Positions 61,191-64,000 of a DNA stretch of 64,000 bases are shown here, in pieces (position 1 is the stretch's first letter; the number at the start of each line of letters is the position of its first letter). Position numbers and translations under genes: made by a program. Source of the DNA: Clostridia bacterium (GTDB lineage: Bacteria > Bacillota > Clostridia > Oscillospirales > CAG-272); the NCBI GenBank assembly GCA_017399145.1, contig JAFQEG010000031.1, positions 1-64,000 on the forward strand, read 5' to 3'. The notes beneath the pieces are model-generated. The model searched no databases and was not told the DNA's origin. It saw only the letters and a program-made list of their open reading frames with translations.

Positions 61191-62216
61191 TTATTTGGTT
61201 GGTCGAATTTTGCCCTGCTTTGGTGGGGTGTCGTCCTCGTAGTTTCTTTGCATATTGTTGGCAAAGGTGCGAAGCTGGTCACGCATTTCTTGTGGGGAAA
61301 GGACCATTGCCTTATGGCCAAAGCGAATCGCCCAATGCAAAACGTCCTCTCGGCATGCCACTGTGCGAATTATAATTCGTGAATCACGAAGTCCGTTTAT
61401 TCTAAAATTCTTACCGAAGGCGTCAATTACCTCGCCTATTAAATCCTTGTCTATGGCAAGGGTGATTTCTATCATTTCGCCCGATAGCATATAGGGGTGA
61501 GAATAGACGTAGTCGTCAACTTCACCCTGTGGTCTTTTTCTTGGGGTCACAAGGATTTTAAGCTCCGTTATTTTGTCAACTCGGTAGGGCTTTATCTCCT
61601 CGTCTTCGCTTGATGCTATTAGGTAATAGTGTCCGTTTGACATAACTAGCCTGTGGGGGCTTACCTCTACCCTTTCGATTGGGTGAAGTGCTTTATCTAT
61701 ACCGTAGTCGTTGCGAACAAGCTCAACCCTTAGGTTTTGAGACATAGCCTCGTTTAGTATTGCTATGTTGTCAAAAAGTGTTTTGTTGTCGCTTTTGTCA
61801 AAGGTCTCAAGAGTGTGAATATTTCTTGCCTCTTTTTTGAAGTGGTCGCTTGTTAGGTTGCATAGCTTATTTATTATTTCTTTTGTGCTTTTTGCATCAA
61901 CGCATCGGCTTGCCAAAACAAGGTCGATAATTAAGCACAGCTCTGCCTCGGTTAGGTCCTTACCGCAGGAGTCGTAATAAGCTCCCTTGGTGGTTTTGAC
62001 AACACCTATTCCACTTGATTCAAGGTCACCTAGATAGTTGCTAATCGCCTTTCTTTCAAGAATGATATTATATTCCTTTTCAAGCAAGGCTGAGATTTCC
62101 TGTTGGGTTAGCATTATAGCACCTGTGGTCTTGCCACCTTGAGAGGGTCTTGTATGCTTTTTTAGGATATGGAAAATTCTTAAGCATGCCATTCGCTTAG
62201 TTTCATTGCTAGCCAT
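61191..62216 (-). CDS. WYL-domain transcriptional regulator
   Basis: 341 residues from the ATG at 62216 (GAGGGGGGACC upstream); a longer frame of 40 codons upstream is rejected. An N-terminal winged helix-turn-helix (about 25-75, MLTQQEISALLEKEYNIILERKAISNYLGDLE) is followed by a WYL domain (about 140-230; here RLVMSNGHYYLIASS and KPYRVDKITELKIL) and a WCX-like C-terminal region. WYL regulators bind nucleic acids or nucleotides and often sit beside mobile elements or defence genes; here the next gene is a mobile-element-type helicase. Confidence 0.87.
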   Translation of the reverse strand: MASNETKRMACLRIFHILKKHTRPSQGGKTTGAIMLTQQEISALLEKEYNIILERKAISNYLGDLESSGIGVVKTTKGAYYDSCGKDLTEAELCLIIDLVLASRCVDAKSTKEIINKLCNLTSDHFKKEARNIHTLETFDKSDNKTLFDNIAILNEAMSQNLRVELVRNDYGIDKALHPIERVEVSPHRLVMSNGHYYLIASSEDEEIKPYRVDKITELKILVTPRKRPQGEVDDYVYSHPYMLSGEMIEITLAIDKDLIGEVIDAFGKNFRINGLRDSRIIIRTVACREDVLHWAIRFGHKAMVLSPQEMRDQLRTFANNMQRNYEDDTPPKQGKIRPTK

Positions 62217-62249
62217 ATTTTGGTCCCCCCTCTCATATACTATAAATTT

Positions 62250-62278
62250 AATATAACATATATTGGAATATAATTCAA
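62250..62278 (-). promoter_or_regulatory. Promoter of the WYL regulator gene
   Basis: TTGAAT, 17 bases, TATATT on the minus strand. Confidence 0.6.
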
Positions 62279-62483
62279 CTATAAATTTCTTAAAAAATAT
62301 TAAGATATTTGGGTCAATGTACCATTTTTGATACATTGAACCCTGTAAAATGGTGGTATAGAATGAAAAATTGGGCGAATTTTGTCGAGTGCGTGGTGCG
62401 TGAGTGCAAGGTGCGACAGAATTGGCAACGTAGACAGCTTACAAAATAAATTTAAACAGAAATAGTTTTTTATGGGGGTACTT

Positions 62484-64000
62484 ATGGAAGGCTTTGATGA
62501 TATTCAAAAAATGCTAAACGACTTCTACTCTAGTCTAGATACGCTAAAGGCAGGTTACGAGAAGGAAGAAAAGGAAAAGCAAGAAAGGGAAAGATTGGAA
62601 AAGGAAGCCCTTGATTCAAAGGCGAAGCAGGAGGCACTTTTACAACAGGAGCAAAAGAGGAAGGAAAACCTTGAAAAGCTTCGTCTTGAGGACCAACGCA
62701 GAAGCATTGAAAACGAGGAAAGGCGTAAGGCTGAGGAAAAGGCACTTTCCGAGCCTAGGATTCTATTCTCAGCCGGTCCTTACGATTTTGACGATTACAG
62801 CTTTGATGACTTCGACGATAAGCCAGAGGGTCAGCTTGTAAAGGACAATGGTCCTTACGACTTTGATGATTTTGACGACTTTGACGACCCAAACGAAATT
62901 GAAAAGCCTGAGGAAAGGGTAGATACACCATCTTCAGGCAAGGAAGAGGAAAAGCCCTCCTTGAAGGTAGACGACAAGGCAGGCGACGGCAAGGCTGGTG
63001 ATGGCAAGGCAGACGAGGATAAGCCACAAGAGAAAAAGCCTAGGTCTATTTTTGATATTCTTAAAAATAGAAAATCGGTTGACGAGGACGAGGGCAAAAA
63101 CAAGGCGATTGACCCATTCCATCACAGCGACGATTACTCTACCACAGCGGTTACTGAAAATGACCCTCTTCTTAAGAAGTGGCAGGACGAAATTGACCAG
63201 TGGAAGAAAAATATCATTGAAGAGGGTGGCTTTGTTGACGACAAGAAGCTTGTTGAAAAGATTACCCGTCACGATATTCCAAGCGACTGGAAAAACAGAT
63301 ACGTTGATGACGAAAGGGCTAACATTCAAATTGAGGACTTGTCTACTGCCCTTCTACACTGTCTTAACATCTTAGGTACTGTTGATATTGAATATATCGC
63401 TACTATCACTAAGCTTTCCTATGGTGACGTTATAGACGGACTAAAGGGCGCTATTTATCAAAATCCTATGAAGTGGGGTCAGTGCTTCTTCCGTGGTTGG
63501 GAGTTAAGTGACGATTACCTATCCGGTAATATCATTCACAAGTGGCGTATCGCTATGGAGGAAAATGAAAAGTATCACGGATACTTTAAGGACAACGTTG
63601 AGGCACTTGAAAGACTTATTCCTGAGTCCCTTCGCACTAAGGATATTTACGTAACTCTAGGCTCACCTTGGATTCCACCTGACATTATTGACGAATTTAT
63701 TTATCACCTAGTTGGCGAGCCTGTGGCAAGACACGAATCTATTACAACTAAGTATGACGAGCATTCCGGTCTTTGGGAAATTCCTTACAAGTCTAGATTT
63801 AAACGTGGTAAGCACTCAGTTAAGGCATCATCTACTTATGGTACGGCTGACATGGATATGCTTCATATTATTGAAAACACTCTTAATATGAAGACTCTTG
63901 TAGTTTATCAAAAAATAAACAATGCATTTTCAAAGAGTGGTGAGGTTTTTGTCCCCGACCAAAATAAGACCCTTTTGGTGCTTGAAAAGCAACGTATGCT
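62484..64000 (+). CDS. N-terminal part of a giant helicase/N12-methylase-like protein (cut by window end)
   Basis: Open from the ATG at 62484 (GGGGGT upstream) through the window end, 505 codons. Residues about 1-90 form a charged coiled coil (KEEKEKQERERLEKEA...). A low-complexity acidic part contains the repeat GPYDFDD-YSFDDFDD / GPYDFDDFDDFDD. From about 215 it has the pattern TKLSYGDVIDGLKGAIYQNP, NEKYHGYFKDNVEALERLIPESL and VTLGSPWIPPDIIDEFIYHLVG. I recognise this, from memory, as the N-terminal region of the very large SNF2-helicase / 'N12 class' adenine-methylase proteins of Gram-positive integrative elements. Catalytic domains would lie outside the window, so the assignment is provisional. 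Confidence 0.65.
   Translation, partial: MEGFDDIQKMLNDFYSSLDTLKAGYEKEEKEKQERERLEKEALDSKAKQEALLQQEQKRKENLEKLRLEDQRRSIENEERRKAEEKALSEPRILFSAGPYDFDDYSFDDFDDKPEGQLVKDNGPYDFDDFDDFDDPNEIEKPEERVDTPSSGKEEEKPSLKVDDKAGDGKAGDGKADEDKPQEKKPRSIFDILKNRKSVDEDEGKNKAIDPFHHSDDYSTTAVTENDPLLKKWQDEIDQWKKNIIEEGGFVDDKKLVEKITRHDIPSDWKNRYVDDERANIQIEDLSTALLHCLNILGTVDIEYIATITKLSYGDVIDGLKGAIYQNPMKWGQCFFRGWELSDDYLSGNIIHKWRIAMEENEKYHGYFKDNVEALERLIPESLRTKDIYVTLGSPWIPPDIIDEFIYHLVGEPVARHESITTKYDEHSGLWEIPYKSRFKRGKHSVKASSTYGTADMDMLHIIENTLNMKTLVVYQKINNAFSKSGEVFVPDQNKTLLVLEKQRM

Noticed and set aside
62934..63329. Minus-strand frames opposite the giant helicase-like gene
   Set aside because: The plus-strand frame is open for 505 codons with recognisable motifs; the antisense frames are its complement.

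Overview
The window comes from an AT-rich, low-GC Gram-positive genome, most likely an uncultured gut-type Bacillota (Clostridia). The signs are AGGAG-type ribosome binding sites, near-consensus sigma-A promoters with 17-base spacers, a T-box leader on the methionyl-tRNA synthetase gene, poly-T hairpin terminators, BspA-like leucine-rich-repeat proteins, CxxC 'treble' repeats in secreted proteins, many lipoproteins, a glycyl-radical enzyme cluster (anaerobic life), and GH95-type glycosidase genes. No species is assigned; everything was read by eye, without database searches.

Layout. 1-7.2 kb: the 3' end of a tRNA-Ser, then a glycyl-radical enzyme / phosphotriesterase-like hydrolase / radical-SAM activase operon with a divergent AraC-type regulator, then a secreted leucine-rich-repeat protein that overlaps a 50-residue protein. 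7.2-8.0 kb: a gene-poor scar with half a tRNA-Ser and the tail of a lost surface protein. 8.0-14.3 kb: small single-gene units (zinc ribbon, membrane proteins, XRE regulator, lipoprotein, DUF3267-like peptidase, an apparently split sigma factor). Several junctions carry the same terminator hairpin plus promoter. This left part looks accessory.

14.3-50.4 kb is mostly housekeeping: metG with a T-box; a 1338-residue secreted glycosidase-like lipoprotein; abcF-sbcC-sbcD; two metallo-beta-lactamase-fold hydrolases; mntP; an EamA transporter; an ABC exporter; a GH95-type glycosidase preceded by an array of small hairpins; pheST; a FAD oxidoreductase; a probable 6S RNA followed by a RING-like zinc-finger membrane protein; a complete livKHMGF branched-chain amino acid (or related) ABC uptake operon; an ECF-S component / LarA / SDR / HIT operon; and rnpB (RNase P RNA) with a partial duplication of its 3' end.

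50.4-64 kb is surface and accessory again: four lipoproteins, two of them with thioredoxin-like CxxC domains, a GT2 glycosyltransferase, a second copy of the glycosidase-like protein without a signal peptide, a WYL-domain regulator, and the beginning of a very large helicase/methylase-like protein of the kind carried by integrative conjugative elements, cut by the window end.

The most promising unexplained units are the glycyl-radical/phosphotriesterase cluster, the repeated terminator-promoter junctions, the split sigma factor, the lipoprotein/thioredoxin cluster, the secreted/cytoplasmic glycosidase pair, and the hairpin array at 31.5 kb.
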